Shown piece after piece: positions 16,386 to 25,868 of a DNA stretch of 64,000 bases (the stretch's first letter is position 1; every line of letters starts with the position of its first letter). The stretch covers positions 1 through 64,000 of the forward strand of contig USFG01000005.1 in NCBI GenBank assembly GCA_900553855.1, read 5' to 3'. The stretch is from an uncultured Mycoplasmatota bacterium. GTDB lineage: Bacteria; Bacillota_I; Bacilli_A; RF39; UBA660. The position numbers and the translations under genes were made by a program. The notes beneath the pieces are model-generated. The model was not told where the DNA came from. It was given only the letters and a program-made list of their open reading frames with translations, and did no database searches.

Positions 16386-18497
16386 TTATTTTATAATTAA
16401 ATGATCATCTTTAACATCAATATTAACTGTTTCACCAAATTTAATATTATCATTTATTATTTCGGTTGCAAGTAAGGTTTCTAAATTTCTTGAAACAAAT
16501 CTTTTAATTGGTCTTGCACCATATTTTTCATCAAAAGAATTATTAATAATGTAGTCTTTAGCAGCACTTGTTAAATTAAGTTTTATTTTTTTATCGTCTA
16601 AACGTTTTTCAATATCACTTATAATTTTATCTAATATTTCATAAACTGTCTTTTTATCTAGTGATTTAAACATAATTATTTCATCTATACGATTGATAAA
16701 TTCTGGCTTAAATGTTCGTTTTAATTCATCCATTACTAATTTATCCTTATCTGGAACGTTTTCTAAAATGAATTCACTACCTAAATTTGAAGTCATGATA
16801 ATGATAGTATTTTTAAAATCTACGGTTCTTCCTTGAGAATCAGTAATTCGTCCATCATCTAAGATTTGTAATAAGATATTAAAGACGTCTTTATGAGCTT
16901 TTTCAATTTCATCAAATAGGACAATACTATAAGGATTACGTCTTACTGCTTCAGTTAATTGACCACCTTCATCGTATCCAACGTATCCAGGAGGCGCTCC
17001 AACTAAACGTGATACTGAATGACTTTCCATATATTCACTCATATCAATACGAATAATATGTCTTTCATCATCAAATAATTCGTAGGCAAGAGTCTTAGCA
17101 ACTTCAGTTTTACCAACACCTGTTGGGCCTAAGAAGATAAATGAACCAATTGGTCTATTTGGATCTTTAATTCCAGCTCTTGAACGGATTATTGCTTCAC
17201 TTACTAATTTTAATGCTTCATCTTGACCTTTAACACGTTTTTTCATATTTTCTTCTAAATGAATTATTTTTTCTCTTTCACCACCAACTAATTTACTTAT
17301 TGGAATTTTGGTCCAATTAGAAATTATTTTAGCGATATCTTCTTCATCAACTGTATCTGATAAGATTTCATTCTTATTTTGTTTATTTAATTCTTCTAAT
17401 TCTTTTTCAAGTTTTGGAATAGTTCCATGTCTTAATCTAGCGGCTGTTTCTAAATCATAGGTGTTTTCGGCTTGTTCTAGTTTAAAGTTAGCACGTGAGA
17501 TTTCTTCTTTTTTAGATTTAATTTGATCGTTAATAGATTTTTCTCTTTCCCAATCATTTCTTAGACGAGATTCATCTTCTTTTAATTTAACTAAATCATT
17601 ATCTATTTCTTCTACTCTCTTTTTGCTTAATTCATCTTTTTCTTTCTTTAGAGCTTGTTTTTCAATTTCTAAACGCATAATTTTTCTAGTTAATGTATCT
17701 AATTCAGTTGGAACAGAGTCCATTTGAACTTTAATTGTAGCACAGGCTTCATCAATTAAATCAATGGCTTTATCTGGTAAGAAACGATCAGTGATATATC
17801 TATTTGAAAGATTAGCAGCAGCTATAAGTGCTCTATCTTTAATATTAACTCCATGATGAACTTCAAATCTTTCTTTTAGTCCACGAAGGATGGTAATTGT
17901 ATCTAAAACGCTTGGCTCTTGTACAATAACTTTTTGGAAACGTCTTTCTAAAGCACCATCTTTTTCAATGTATTTACGATATTCGTTTAAGGTTGTTGCA
18001 CCTATACACAAGATTTCACCTCTAGCAAGCATTGGTTTTAACATGTTACCAGCATCCATTGCTCCCTCTAAGGCACCAGCACCTACAATCATGTGAATTT
18101 CATCAATAAACAAGATAATTTCGCCATTAGAATCTTTAATTTCTTTTAGGACGGCTTTTAATCTTTCTTCAAATTCACCACGATATTTAGCACCAGCAAT
18201 TAATGCTCCCATATCTAATTCCCAAATTGTTTTATTTTTTAAACTATTTGGCACATCGCCTTTAACAATTCTTTGAGCAAGTCCTTCAACGATAGCAGTT
18301 TTACCAACACCGGGTTCACCAATTAATACTGGATTGTTTTTAGTTTTACGAGATAAAATTCTAGTTATACTTCGAACTTCTTCATCTCTTCCAATTACGG
18401 GATCAACTTTGCCATCTTTAACGGCTTTTGTTATATCTCTACCATATTTTTCTAAAGGATTTTGTAAACTTTCCCCAAATGGATTTTCCATATTCAT
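16386..18497 (-). CDS. clpB: ClpB disaggregase lacking the N-terminal domain
   Basis: A Hsp100 chaperone that threads aggregated protein through a hexameric ring, working with DnaK. It has two AAA+ domains (Walker A GEPGVGKT near 60 and GPTGVGKTE near 455) and the ClpB-specific coiled-coil middle domain (about 260-380). There is no ClpP-binding loop. The protein is 703 residues against about 860 for full ClpB because the Clp_N repeat domain is absent. The gene opens right at the GRDEEVRSITRIL linker. Similar short ClpBs occur in mycoplasmas. The start at 18497 follows AAGGAGG. Transcription is under CIRCE/HrcA control. Confidence 0.95.
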   Translation of the reverse strand: MNMENPFGESLQNPLEKYGRDITKAVKDGKVDPVIGRDEEVRSITRILSRKTKNNPVLIGEPGVGKTAIVEGLAQRIVKGDVPNSLKNKTIWELDMGALIAGAKYRGEFEERLKAVLKEIKDSNGEIILFIDEIHMIVGAGALEGAMDAGNMLKPMLARGEILCIGATTLNEYRKYIEKDGALERRFQKVIVQEPSVLDTITILRGLKERFEVHHGVNIKDRALIAAANLSNRYITDRFLPDKAIDLIDEACATIKVQMDSVPTELDTLTRKIMRLEIEKQALKKEKDELSKKRVEEIDNDLVKLKEDESRLRNDWEREKSINDQIKSKKEEISRANFKLEQAENTYDLETAARLRHGTIPKLEKELEELNKQNKNEILSDTVDEEDIAKIISNWTKIPISKLVGGEREKIIHLEENMKKRVKGQDEALKLVSEAIIRSRAGIKDPNRPIGSFIFLGPTGVGKTEVAKTLAYELFDDERHIIRIDMSEYMESHSVSRLVGAPPGYVGYDEGGQLTEAVRRNPYSIVLFDEIEKAHKDVFNILLQILDDGRITDSQGRTVDFKNTIIIMTSNLGSEFILENVPDKDKLVMDELKRTFKPEFINRIDEIIMFKSLDKKTVYEILDKIISDIEKRLDDKKIKLNLTSAAKDYIINNSFDEKYGARPIKRFVSRNLETLLATEIINDNIKFGETVNIDVKDDHLIIK

Positions 18498-18544
18498 AAA
18501 TACCCCTCCTTTTTAATTATGTATATTTTCCATATACATTATGT

Positions 18545-18572
18545 ATTATATCACTTTTTTAGCACTTGTCAA
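18545..18572 (-). promoter_or_regulatory. clpB promoter
   Basis: On the minus strand TTGACA (18567-18572), 16-bp spacer, TATAAT (18545-18550). The -35 box lies inside the CIRCE operator. Confidence 0.85.
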
Positions 18573-18585
18573 GTATGAGTGCTAA
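18559..18585. promoter_or_regulatory. CIRCE operator (HrcA binding site)
   Basis: TTAGCACTT, nine bases, GAGTGCTAA: one mismatch from the consensus inverted repeat. It overlaps the clpB -35 box, so HrcA would block RNA polymerase until heat shock. Confidence 0.95.
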
Positions 18586-18608
18586 AAAAGATAAAAAAAT
18601 TAATAATT

Positions 18609-19709
18609 TTATTTAACAAAATTATTAACTAATTTTAGATAAAAATTATTTAATTTTTCGGATATATTATCTACCCTTTTAGATATAAATTTATTATAAA
18701 ATAACTCCAATGTTAATTTTCTTATTTCTTCAACAATTAAGCAAACTATAAAAGTTAATAAAACTGAAATAAGCATATGGATGATTAAATAATATGAAGA
18801 AACACAATTATAATTATTAAAAATATTTTTCCATAAGTAGCTTCTCATAACTGGTGTTTCTGATAATAGATATACTCCAAAAACACAGCTTGATACATTA
18901 TTGATAATTTTATTGGAAAACTCTTTGTTACTCTTAAAGATATTAAATAGTGATACTGAAATCATAACTACTATTAAAGAATTACGACTGTATAAATAAT
19001 CAATAAATCTAATACCTATATTATTATTTAGATATTCTAAACCAATAGTTGATAGAATTAATATGAGCAGGGATATAATAAATAGTTTTACTGACTTATT
19101 TTTATTTAAATAATTGTCTTTATATTTTCCATAGTAAGCACCAATTAAGTATATAATTATTAATTGAATCAATTCATTGAAATAATATAGCTGACCAGTG
19201 ATAAAATTTAGAACCGAAAACACTATGAGACTTAAGGATATTAATTTTATAAGATCTTTTTTATTTAAATTATTTATCATCACATTAATATATGGATGAA
19301 ATAGATAAATGATAAAGTAGACGCTGGCAAACCAATATTCTTCAAAAGTGATTGGAAAAAAGCTTTTGATAAATGTTGTATAAGAAAATGGTTCTAAATT
19401 TAATAATACAAATAAGATATAAACTCCAACTGAATAAAAAATTATTTGAAGCCATAATTTAAGTAATTTGCTTAATTTAACTTTGGAACTATTTATTAAA
19501 TAATAACCAGTAATTAACATAAATAATTCACTACCTATATTACCTAATGTCATCATTTGTAATAAGATTTTATTTATTCCGAAAGATAATTCCTTAACAT
19601 TTGTAACATTATGAACACTATAATGACTTATAACTATTAATAATATCGCTATTATTCTTAAAATCTCAATATTAGTATTTCTTTTGGTATTAACTACTAC
19701 TTTTTTCAT
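18609..19709 (-). CDS. Acyltransferase 3 family membrane protein
   Basis: 366 residues with about ten membrane helices. The N-terminus has the family signature NIEILRIIAILLIVISHYS, with the catalytic His in the first helix, followed by a glycine-rich second helix (MTLGNIGSELFMLITGYYL). The family moves O-acetyl or similar groups onto cell-wall or surface polysaccharides. The end at residues about 330-366 is a basic helical tail. An in-frame GTG at 19718 lies in the ribosome site AAGGTG, so the ATG at 19709 is chosen. The acceptor cannot be named. Confidence 0.88.
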   Translation of the reverse strand: MKKVVVNTKRNTNIEILRIIAILLIVISHYSVHNVTNVKELSFGINKILLQMMTLGNIGSELFMLITGYYLINSSKVKLSKLLKLWLQIIFYSVGVYILFVLLNLEPFSYTTFIKSFFPITFEEYWFASVYFIIYLFHPYINVMINNLNKKDLIKLISLSLIVFSVLNFITGQLYYFNELIQLIIIYLIGAYYGKYKDNYLNKNKSVKLFIISLLILILSTIGLEYLNNNIGIRFIDYLYSRNSLIVVMISVSLFNIFKSNKEFSNKIINNVSSCVFGVYLLSETPVMRSYLWKNIFNNYNCVSSYYLIIHMLISVLLTFIVCLIVEEIRKLTLELFYNKFISKRVDNISEKLNNFYLKLVNNFVK

Positions 19710-19753
19710 AAAATTCACACCTTAATATAAATATAACATAATTTTAGCAAAAT

Positions 19754-19786
19754 AAAAAAACTAATTACTCTGATAAAATAATTAGT
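19754..19786 (-). terminator. Intrinsic terminator
   Basis: On the minus strand, stem ACTAATTA/TAATTAGT with an 11-nt loop is followed by seven T. Confidence 0.75.
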
Positions 19787-20123
19787 CCTAGTTTTAAGAA
19801 TAATCACAAACTTTAATAATTTGTTTCTTTTAAAAACTATTATTAAATTTACAAGAATATTATCAGTATTCATGGCGATTACTTATCTTTTGAAGTTTTC
19901 TTTCTTCTTAACTATAGTTATATCTAGCGTAGATAAGATTGCAATTTATGCAACTTCTTTACTACCAAAAGCACACCCCGAATTAATTAATATTTATTAA
20001 TTATTATAGCTTTCACAAACTTACTTTGTAAAAAATAATTAATAATATTTTTTATGCATATTTTAAACTTTAATTAAAATATGCAAAATCATTAATTATG
20101 AACATGCTTCATATCTTCTAGAT
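19754..20123 (-). ncRNA. Candidate non-coding RNA, or dnaE 3' trailer
   Basis: This 445-bp stretch has no plausible ORF. On the minus strand it starts with a promoter (20130-20158) and ends in a strong terminator. Inside are an 11-bp perfect hairpin GCATATTTTAA/TTAAAATATGC (20056-20084), a TTGCATAAATTGCAA dyad (about 19938-19953) and a less AT-rich core near 19960-19980. A transcript of about 370 nt is possible. I do not recognise it as tmRNA, 6S or SRP RNA. It could simply be the long 3' end of the dnaE message. Confidence 0.35.
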
Positions 20124-20129
20124 AATACT

Positions 20130-20158
20130 ATTATATGCAATATTTTTTTATTTATCAA
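20130..20158 (-). promoter_or_regulatory. Promoter of the candidate RNA
   Basis: On the minus strand TTGATA (20153-20158), 17-bp spacer, TATAAT (20130-20135). Good hexamers, but such matches are frequent in AT-rich DNA. Confidence 0.45.
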
Positions 20159-20164
20159 TACATT

Positions 20165-22990
20165 TTATGAAATTTTTGTTAATTTTTCTAAAATTATTTG
20201 ATAACTGTCTAATCTTTTTTGAACTTGACCTTTAATTTTTACTATATCCCCTATTTTTAGTTCGTTTAAGTATGATGTTTTTTTAGGAAAAACAGTACAT
20301 GAAATCTTTCCTGTATCATCTGATAAATCTAAAAAGGCCATATTATCTCCTTTTTTGGTTTTAATTGATTTTATATTTTCTATTAGAACAGTAACTTCAA
20401 TAAATTTATCAAAATATTTTGGGAGATCTTTTGATTTTGGACATATATACTTACTAGCTGGATGATTGGAAATATAAAAGCCATATAATTCGTACTCTTT
20501 TTGCATCAGTAATGTTTTATCATATTCAGGGAATGTTTCTATAATAGGTTTATTAATTAATGTTTTATCTAATTCATTTATTAATTCAGAATAGATTAGT
20601 GCTGAACTTATATTGTTAATTAAGGTTTGTTTGGTTTCATGAAAACAATCTAAAGCACCAGCATATATTAAATTTTCAATTATTCCCTGTTTTAATTTTA
20701 AATGATAGATAGAACTTATGAAATCATAAAAGTCATTGTATGGAGCATTTTTTGATATTTCTAATGCGATATCTTTGGTTATATCTTTAATAGAAGTTAG
20801 TGGCATTATAACTCCATCATCAAATATATATTTATCCGTACTTAAATTAATTGATGGCTTAATAACTTTAATATCATTGCTTTTTAATATATCAATATAT
20901 TCTTTAGTTTTTTTGTTTGAAGATAAGTTATCATTTAAAAGAGTTTTATAAAAGTATGGCATATAATGACATTTTAAGTACATCATTTGGTAAGCAATTA
21001 AAGCATATCCTACGGAATGGGATTTATTAAATCCATATTCGGCAAACTTTATTATTAAATCAAATATTTCAGTACTTTTTTCTTTGGTATATCCGTTTTT
21101 AATGGCTCTCTCTATGAAATTAGATTTTTCGGATAAAATAATTTGTTCATTCTTTTTAGAAATTGCTCTTCTTATTAAGTCGGCTTCACTAAAGGAATAT
21201 GACGCTACTAATCTTAAGATTTGCATTATTTGTTCTTGATAAACAATTATTCCATATGTATCTTTTAAAATATCAGATAATGAATCATCAATATAAGTTA
21301 TTTCTTCTTTTCCATTTTTTCTTTTAGCATAAGAATCTATTTCGGCGTTTGCGCCAGGACGAATTAACGCAAGTGATACAATTATATCTTTAAAATTGGT
21401 TGGTTTAATTTTAAGAAGTAAATTTTTCATACCTAAACTTTCAAACTGGAAGATACCATCTGTTTTAGCTTCACTAAACATTTTATAAACTGCTTCATCA
21501 TTTAAATCGATATTATTTAAATTTATTTTTTCAGGTATATCATTTAAAATATCAGAAATTGTTGTTAAATTTTTAATAGCAAGAAAGTCCATTTTTAAAA
21601 GGCCAATATCTTCTAGATAATCTTTTGTAAATCCAGCTAAATAATTATCACCATTTTTAATTATAGGAATTACATTATCTAAATTTTCTTTGCATATTAC
21701 TACACCAGCTGCATTAGTACTAATATGTTTTTTGATTCCTTCTATTTTCATAGCAACATAATAAACTTCTTTAATATCTTTATTATTGTTAAGAATTTTA
21801 ATTAAATCCTTAGTTAGATTTTCTTTTAATGTTTTTTTAGGATCGATATATTTATTTAGGATGGAAATATCAACATCTAATATTTTGCTTACAGATAATA
21901 AAGCTGCTTTAGTAGTTAATGTTCCATAAGTCATTACGGGCATAACATTTTCTTTACCATATCTTTCTTTAACATAAGCAATTATTTCTTCTCTTTTAGT
22001 AGCATCAAAGTCAATATCAATATCAGGCATAGTGATACGTTCAGGATTTAAAAATCTTTCAAATAGAAGATTATATTTTAAAGGATCAATAGATGTTATT
22101 CCTAAGCTATAAGTAACAAGTGAGCCTACGGCTGAGCCTCTTCCGGGACCGACATATATATTATTTTTGATAGCGTATTTAACGTAGTCATAGACAATTA
22201 GAAAATAATCAACATAGTTCATACTTTTAATAACTTTTAATTCATACATTAATCTTTTTTTGTAATTTTCTGGTATATTACCATTTAATCTTTTTGTTAA
22301 TCCTTTGATGGCAAGGGCTTCTAGAAAATTGTAACTGTTTTCGATTGTATCATCGTAATGAGGAATTAAATTTTTACTATAGGTTATTTTGATATCAATT
22401 TGGGAAGTAAAATCATGAATATCCTCTATTTTTAAATAGTAATGACTATAATCAATGTCATTGTAACTCGCATATGTTTTATTTTCTTTAATCATATTTA
22501 AATAATTTAAGTATTTAGTATTTTCTTTAGTTAGAGATAATGTTAAATTAAAGTAAACAATGTTTGGAGTTAATTTTAATGCTTCATTCTTTTCTTCTTC
22601 AGTTTGATAACCAATATAGGAATTAGGTATTTCTTTTAATAATTCTTTTGATTTAAATGGGATAATTGTTAATATATCATTAGTTAATAAATCCTTATTA
22701 AATTCATTTTCAATTATATAGGTATTTATTTTAAGAAGTTCTTTATAGCCTTGTTCATTTTTAGCATATAAATATATTTTATGATTTTGATAATTAACTT
22801 CTAAACCAATAACTGGTTTAATATTGTATTTTTGACATAGTTTTAAGAATTCAGCAACATAGCAAAGATTATCATCAACAATACCTAATGTGTTAATATT
22901 GTTTGTTACAGCATATGAAAAAAGATCTGGTAATTTAATCATACTAGATAAAACATTATAGTCAGTTTTAATTGATATTATTTCTTTCAT
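20165..22990 (-). CDS. dnaE: DNA polymerase III alpha subunit DnaE, compact form
   Basis: A C-family replicative polymerase of 941 residues, shorter than the about 1,100 usual for DnaE. The order is a degenerate PHP domain (1-200), palm with PGRGSAVGSLVTY and the catalytic Asp pair in MPDIDIDF (about 325), fingers, helix-hairpin-helix, and a C-terminal OB fold (about 865-935: VTVLIENIKSIKTKKGD). The PHP metal ligands are lost: the usual HSEYSLL reads TDYNVLS and the usual DHGNM reads DDNLC. It should therefore not proofread. In low-GC Gram-positives DnaE extends primers beside PolC. An in-frame GTG at 22996 lies in the AGAGGTG ribosome site, so the ATG at 22990 is chosen. Confidence 0.95.
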   Translation of the reverse strand: MKEIISIKTDYNVLSSMIKLPDLFSYAVTNNINTLGIVDDNLCYVAEFLKLCQKYNIKPVIGLEVNYQNHKIYLYAKNEQGYKELLKINTYIIENEFNKDLLTNDILTIIPFKSKELLKEIPNSYIGYQTEEEKNEALKLTPNIVYFNLTLSLTKENTKYLNYLNMIKENKTYASYNDIDYSHYYLKIEDIHDFTSQIDIKITYSKNLIPHYDDTIENSYNFLEALAIKGLTKRLNGNIPENYKKRLMYELKVIKSMNYVDYFLIVYDYVKYAIKNNIYVGPGRGSAVGSLVTYSLGITSIDPLKYNLLFERFLNPERITMPDIDIDFDATKREEIIAYVKERYGKENVMPVMTYGTLTTKAALLSVSKILDVDISILNKYIDPKKTLKENLTKDLIKILNNNKDIKEVYYVAMKIEGIKKHISTNAAGVVICKENLDNVIPIIKNGDNYLAGFTKDYLEDIGLLKMDFLAIKNLTTISDILNDIPEKINLNNIDLNDEAVYKMFSEAKTDGIFQFESLGMKNLLLKIKPTNFKDIIVSLALIRPGANAEIDSYAKRKNGKEEITYIDDSLSDILKDTYGIIVYQEQIMQILRLVASYSFSEADLIRRAISKKNEQIILSEKSNFIERAIKNGYTKEKSTEIFDLIIKFAEYGFNKSHSVGYALIAYQMMYLKCHYMPYFYKTLLNDNLSSNKKTKEYIDILKSNDIKVIKPSINLSTDKYIFDDGVIMPLTSIKDITKDIALEISKNAPYNDFYDFISSIYHLKLKQGIIENLIYAGALDCFHETKQTLINNISSALIYSELINELDKTLINKPIIETFPEYDKTLLMQKEYELYGFYISNHPASKYICPKSKDLPKYFDKFIEVTVLIENIKSIKTKKGDNMAFLDLSDDTGKISCTVFPKKTSYLNELKIGDIVKIKGQVQKRLDSYQIILEKLTKIS

Positions 22991-23045
22991 ATGCACCTCT
23001 CTAAGGATATTATATCATTTAAATAAACAAAATGTCCTAAAAACA

Positions 23046-23075
23046 TTGACTTTATTTAAGATATTATGATAAAAT
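23046..23075 (+). promoter_or_regulatory. rpmB promoter
   Basis: TTGACT (23046-23051), 18-bp spacer, TAAAAT (23070-23075), followed by the strong ribosome site TTAAGGAGG. Confidence 0.55.
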
Positions 23076-23106
23076 CAATGAAGATTTTAATTAAGGAGGA
23101 AAGAAA

Positions 23107-23277
23107 ATGGCTAAAAATATTTCAAGCAAAAAACCTTTATCTATTAAATTAAGCTCTCATGCTAATAATAAAACTAATAGTAAACAAAAACCTAACTTAC
23201 AAACTTATACAATCAATGGTGTTAAGGTTAGATTAACAGCAAGAGAAGCTAGAGTTTTTAAGAAAGCTGCTAAGTAA
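23107..23277 (+). CDS. rpmB: Ribosomal protein bL28 (zinc-free form)
   Basis: A 56-residue basic protein with an excellent ribosome site (AAGGAGG, 7 bp before ATG). It aligns with bL28: the conserved SHAxN turn, KPNLQ in place of the usual ANLQ, and INGVKVRLTAREARVFKKA against the C-terminal VNGxxKKVxVSARALKSGK. The N-terminal CxxC of zinc-binding L28 is absent, as in C-minus paralogues. It is a single-gene unit with its own promoter and terminator, divergent from dnaE. Confidence 0.75.
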   Translation: MAKNISSKKPLSIKLSSHANNKTNSKQKPNLQTYTINGVKVRLTAREARVFKKAAK

Positions 23278-23302
23278 GATATCCAGTGTTTGGATATTTT
23301 TT
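23278..23302 (+). terminator. rpmB terminator
   Basis: GATATCCA/TTGGATAT stem followed by TTTTT. Confidence 0.85.
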
Positions 23303-23319
23303 ATTGCAAAAATTTAATA

Positions 23320-23349
23320 TAAAAAAAGAAGCAGGTTATTTTGCTTCTT
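23320..23349 (-). terminator. rny terminator
   Basis: On the minus strand, stem AAGAAGCA/TGCTTCTT is followed by seven T. It overlaps the last codons of rny. Confidence 0.85.
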
Positions 23350-24880
23350 CTTGAGCTCTTGTTTCTCTAATTACAGTTATTTTAATTGTACCTGGGTATT
23401 GCATTTCAGATTCAATTCTTTCTTTAATTTCTCTAGCAATCTTAAATGATGTTAAATCATCAACTTTATCTGGTTTTACAATAACTCTAAGTTCACGACC
23501 TGCTTGCATTGCGAATGTTTTATCAACACCTTCAAAGCTATTACCGATTGTTTCTAGTTCTTCTAATCTCTTGATATAGTTTTCCATAGTATCGTTTCTA
23601 GCACCAGGACGTGAAGCAGACATTGTATCAGCAATTGATACTAAAACTGATATAATATTTTTTGCTTCTTTATCTCCATGATGAGATTCAATAGCGTTAA
23701 TTACTACTTCATTTTCACCATACTTTTTAGCAAGATCTGCTCCGATTTCAACATGTGATCCTTCCATTTCGAAATCAATGGCTTTTCCTATATCATGTAA
23801 AAGTCCTGCTCTTTTAGCAAGGTTAACGTTTTCGCCAAGCTCAGCAGCCATAATTCCACAAAGGTATGAAACCTCTTTTGAATGTTGCAAAGCATTTTGA
23901 CCATAACTTGTTCTAAAGTTTAATTTTCCAATTGTTTTAACTAATTCTGAATCCATTCTAGTTAATCCTAGTTCTCTAATGGTATCATTTCCAATTTCTG
24001 TAATTCTTGCGTTCATATCCTTACATATTTTATCATAAATTTCTTCAATTCTGGTTGGATGAATACGACCATCTTTAACTAAGGTTTCAATTGTTTGTTT
24101 AGCTATTTCTCTACGGAAAGGATCGAAAGATGATATTGAAATTGCTTCAGGGGTATCATCAATTAATAAATCGACTCCTGTAACTGCTTCAATTGTTCTA
24201 ATGTTTCTTCCTTCTCTACCAATTAATCTACCTTTCATTTCATCGTTTGGTAAACTAATAGTAGTAACTGTTTGAATTGTTGTAACGTCATTAGCATATT
24301 TTTCCATTGAGTTTACAAGAAGTTCTTTTGCTTTTTTATCAACTTCTAATTTTGCTTCTGATTCTCTATCTTTGATATATTCAGCTATTTCTTTGCTCAT
24401 TGAATCTTCTACTCTTTGCATAATAAGATCATGAGCTTTTTCTCTAGGAAGTTTAGCAATACTTTCTAATTTTTCAATTTCTTCTCTAAGAAGTTCATCC
24501 ATTTTAACTTCTTTTTCTTGAATTTTCTTTTGCATTGTACTTAAATTTTTATCTTTTTCTTCTAAAGAGTTATCTCTATTTTGTAATAATTCTTCTCTTT
24601 TATCTAAAGATTTTTCTCTTTGAAGAAGTCTATCTTCAGTATTTTTTATTTCGCTTTTTCTTTCTTTAATTTCGCGATCAGTTGCTTGTTGTAATTTAAA
24701 AGTTTCTTCTTTAAGTTCCATAAGGCTGTTACGTTTAGTTTTTTCAGCCTCTTTTTTGGCGTCATCTAAAATTTTATTTGATTTTTTGCCAGCGGTGAAT
24801 CCTGAGAACGCAACTATGGTTCCACCTACAAATAATCCAATTAAAAGACATAAAATGGAAGCTACACTTATAAAGTCCAT
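23336..24880 (-). CDS. rny: Ribonuclease Y
   Basis: The membrane-anchored endoribonuclease that starts mRNA decay. Layout of the 514 residues: N-terminal membrane helix (about 5-28), a long charged coiled coil (35-180), a KH RNA-binding domain with GRLIGREGRNIRTIE (about 220), then an HD phosphohydrolase domain with LLHDIGKAID (about 360). Length and order are typical. It is monocistronic here, with its own terminator. Confidence 0.97.
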   Translation of the reverse strand: MDFISVASILCLLIGLFVGGTIVAFSGFTAGKKSNKILDDAKKEAEKTKRNSLMELKEETFKLQQATDREIKERKSEIKNTEDRLLQREKSLDKREELLQNRDNSLEEKDKNLSTMQKKIQEKEVKMDELLREEIEKLESIAKLPREKAHDLIMQRVEDSMSKEIAEYIKDRESEAKLEVDKKAKELLVNSMEKYANDVTTIQTVTTISLPNDEMKGRLIGREGRNIRTIEAVTGVDLLIDDTPEAISISSFDPFRREIAKQTIETLVKDGRIHPTRIEEIYDKICKDMNARITEIGNDTIRELGLTRMDSELVKTIGKLNFRTSYGQNALQHSKEVSYLCGIMAAELGENVNLAKRAGLLHDIGKAIDFEMEGSHVEIGADLAKKYGENEVVINAIESHHGDKEAKNIISVLVSIADTMSASRPGARNDTMENYIKRLEELETIGNSFEGVDKTFAMQAGRELRVIVKPDKVDDLTSFKIAREIKERIESEMQYPGTIKITVIRETRAQEEAK

Positions 24881-25000
24881 AATGTTTCCTCCATATCTTT
24901 CTATATAAAAATTATTTTAATAATCTCTATAACTTTATTATAAAGAATTAGAAAGAAATAATCAAGGAATTATCGGATGTAAATCTTTAAAAATTGTTAT

Positions 25001-25034
25001 AAAAAATAAGTAGTTTATATTTAACTACTTATTT
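25001..25034 (-). terminator. Terminator
   Basis: On the minus strand, stem AAATAAGTAGT/ACTACTTATTT is followed by T. It overlaps the end of the 250-residue gene. Confidence 0.85.
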
Positions 25035-25781
25035 CATTGATTTTGTTTTTGGTTCTTCAGTTGTTTCCTTATTTCTTTCACTATCAATAAGTTCTTGTTT
25101 TAGTTTGATAAGATTTTCTTTCCTTTTTCTAATTGTTTCTAAATTATTTTCAGCACCATAGTTGCTTAATTCATTTTCTTGCTCATTTGCAATAATATCA
25201 TTTTCAGAAGAAGATAATTTTTGTATAGAACTATCAACTAATTCTTTTGTCATTTCTTTAAAAATTTTTGCTACTTTTGATTTTTGTTCTTCTTTACTTA
25301 GTCTACTAATTGGACCAGTTGCATATATAATATCTAATTCTTCCTTATCATTCACTTCAACATAAACAACACTTTCTCCCAGCTCTTCTTTTATTGTTAT
25401 TTTCATAGCTTTTTCTAATCTGCTTTGACTAATTAAAGCAGTTTTTAAACTGGGATTTTTTTCATATTCTTGTTTTTCAAATTCAGTCATTTCTTCAATA
25501 ATTCCCAATGTTTTTAATTCTAATAAAACTCGGTTCAGATATTGTGAATAATCAAACATTATTTTAAATGATGTATATAAATTATAAAATGGTATTAACA
25601 TTGAAAGCCTAAATATTTTATTAATTGGTAAGTCTTGAGTTTTATCACCATATTCTTTTAAATTTTTTGTAATAAATTTATATCCATTATCAAAAATATT
25701 TTTTATCAAACTAAATGAAGTATAAAGCATAACTCCATAACTAGACAAAATTGTTAAAATCCATAAAATTAAAAAATTCAT
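25029..25781 (-). CDS. Hypothetical membrane-associated protein (250 aa)
   Basis: Residues 1-27 are a membrane helix, and a second hydrophobic stretch lies near 58-75 (RLSMLIPFYNLYTSF). The rest is cytoplasmic and highly charged: a small alpha/beta section around 125-155 (ESVVYVEVNDKEELDIIYATG) and a coiled-coil tail rich in Glu, Lys and Ser (175-250). It has a strong AAGGAGG site and its own terminator. It lies between rny and recA. No family recognised. Confidence 0.65.
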   Translation of the reverse strand: MNFLILWILTILSSYGVMLYTSFSLIKNIFDNGYKFITKNLKEYGDKTQDLPINKIFRLSMLIPFYNLYTSFKIMFDYSQYLNRVLLELKTLGIIEEMTEFEKQEYEKNPSLKTALISQSRLEKAMKITIKEELGESVVYVEVNDKEELDIIYATGPISRLSKEEQKSKVAKIFKEMTKELVDSSIQKLSSSENDIIANEQENELSNYGAENNLETIRKRKENLIKLKQELIDSERNKETTEEPKTKSMK

Positions 25782-25833
25782 ATTTTGTTCCTCCTTAAGG
25801 TAGTATTGTATGATTAAAATATTCGGAAGTCAA

Positions 25834-25863
25834 TAAAAAAAGATGCCGTTTTAGATAGCATCT
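25834..25863 (-). terminator. recA terminator
   Basis: On the minus strand, stem AGATGC/GCATCT is followed by eight T. Confidence 0.85.
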
Positions 25864-25868
25864 ATAAA

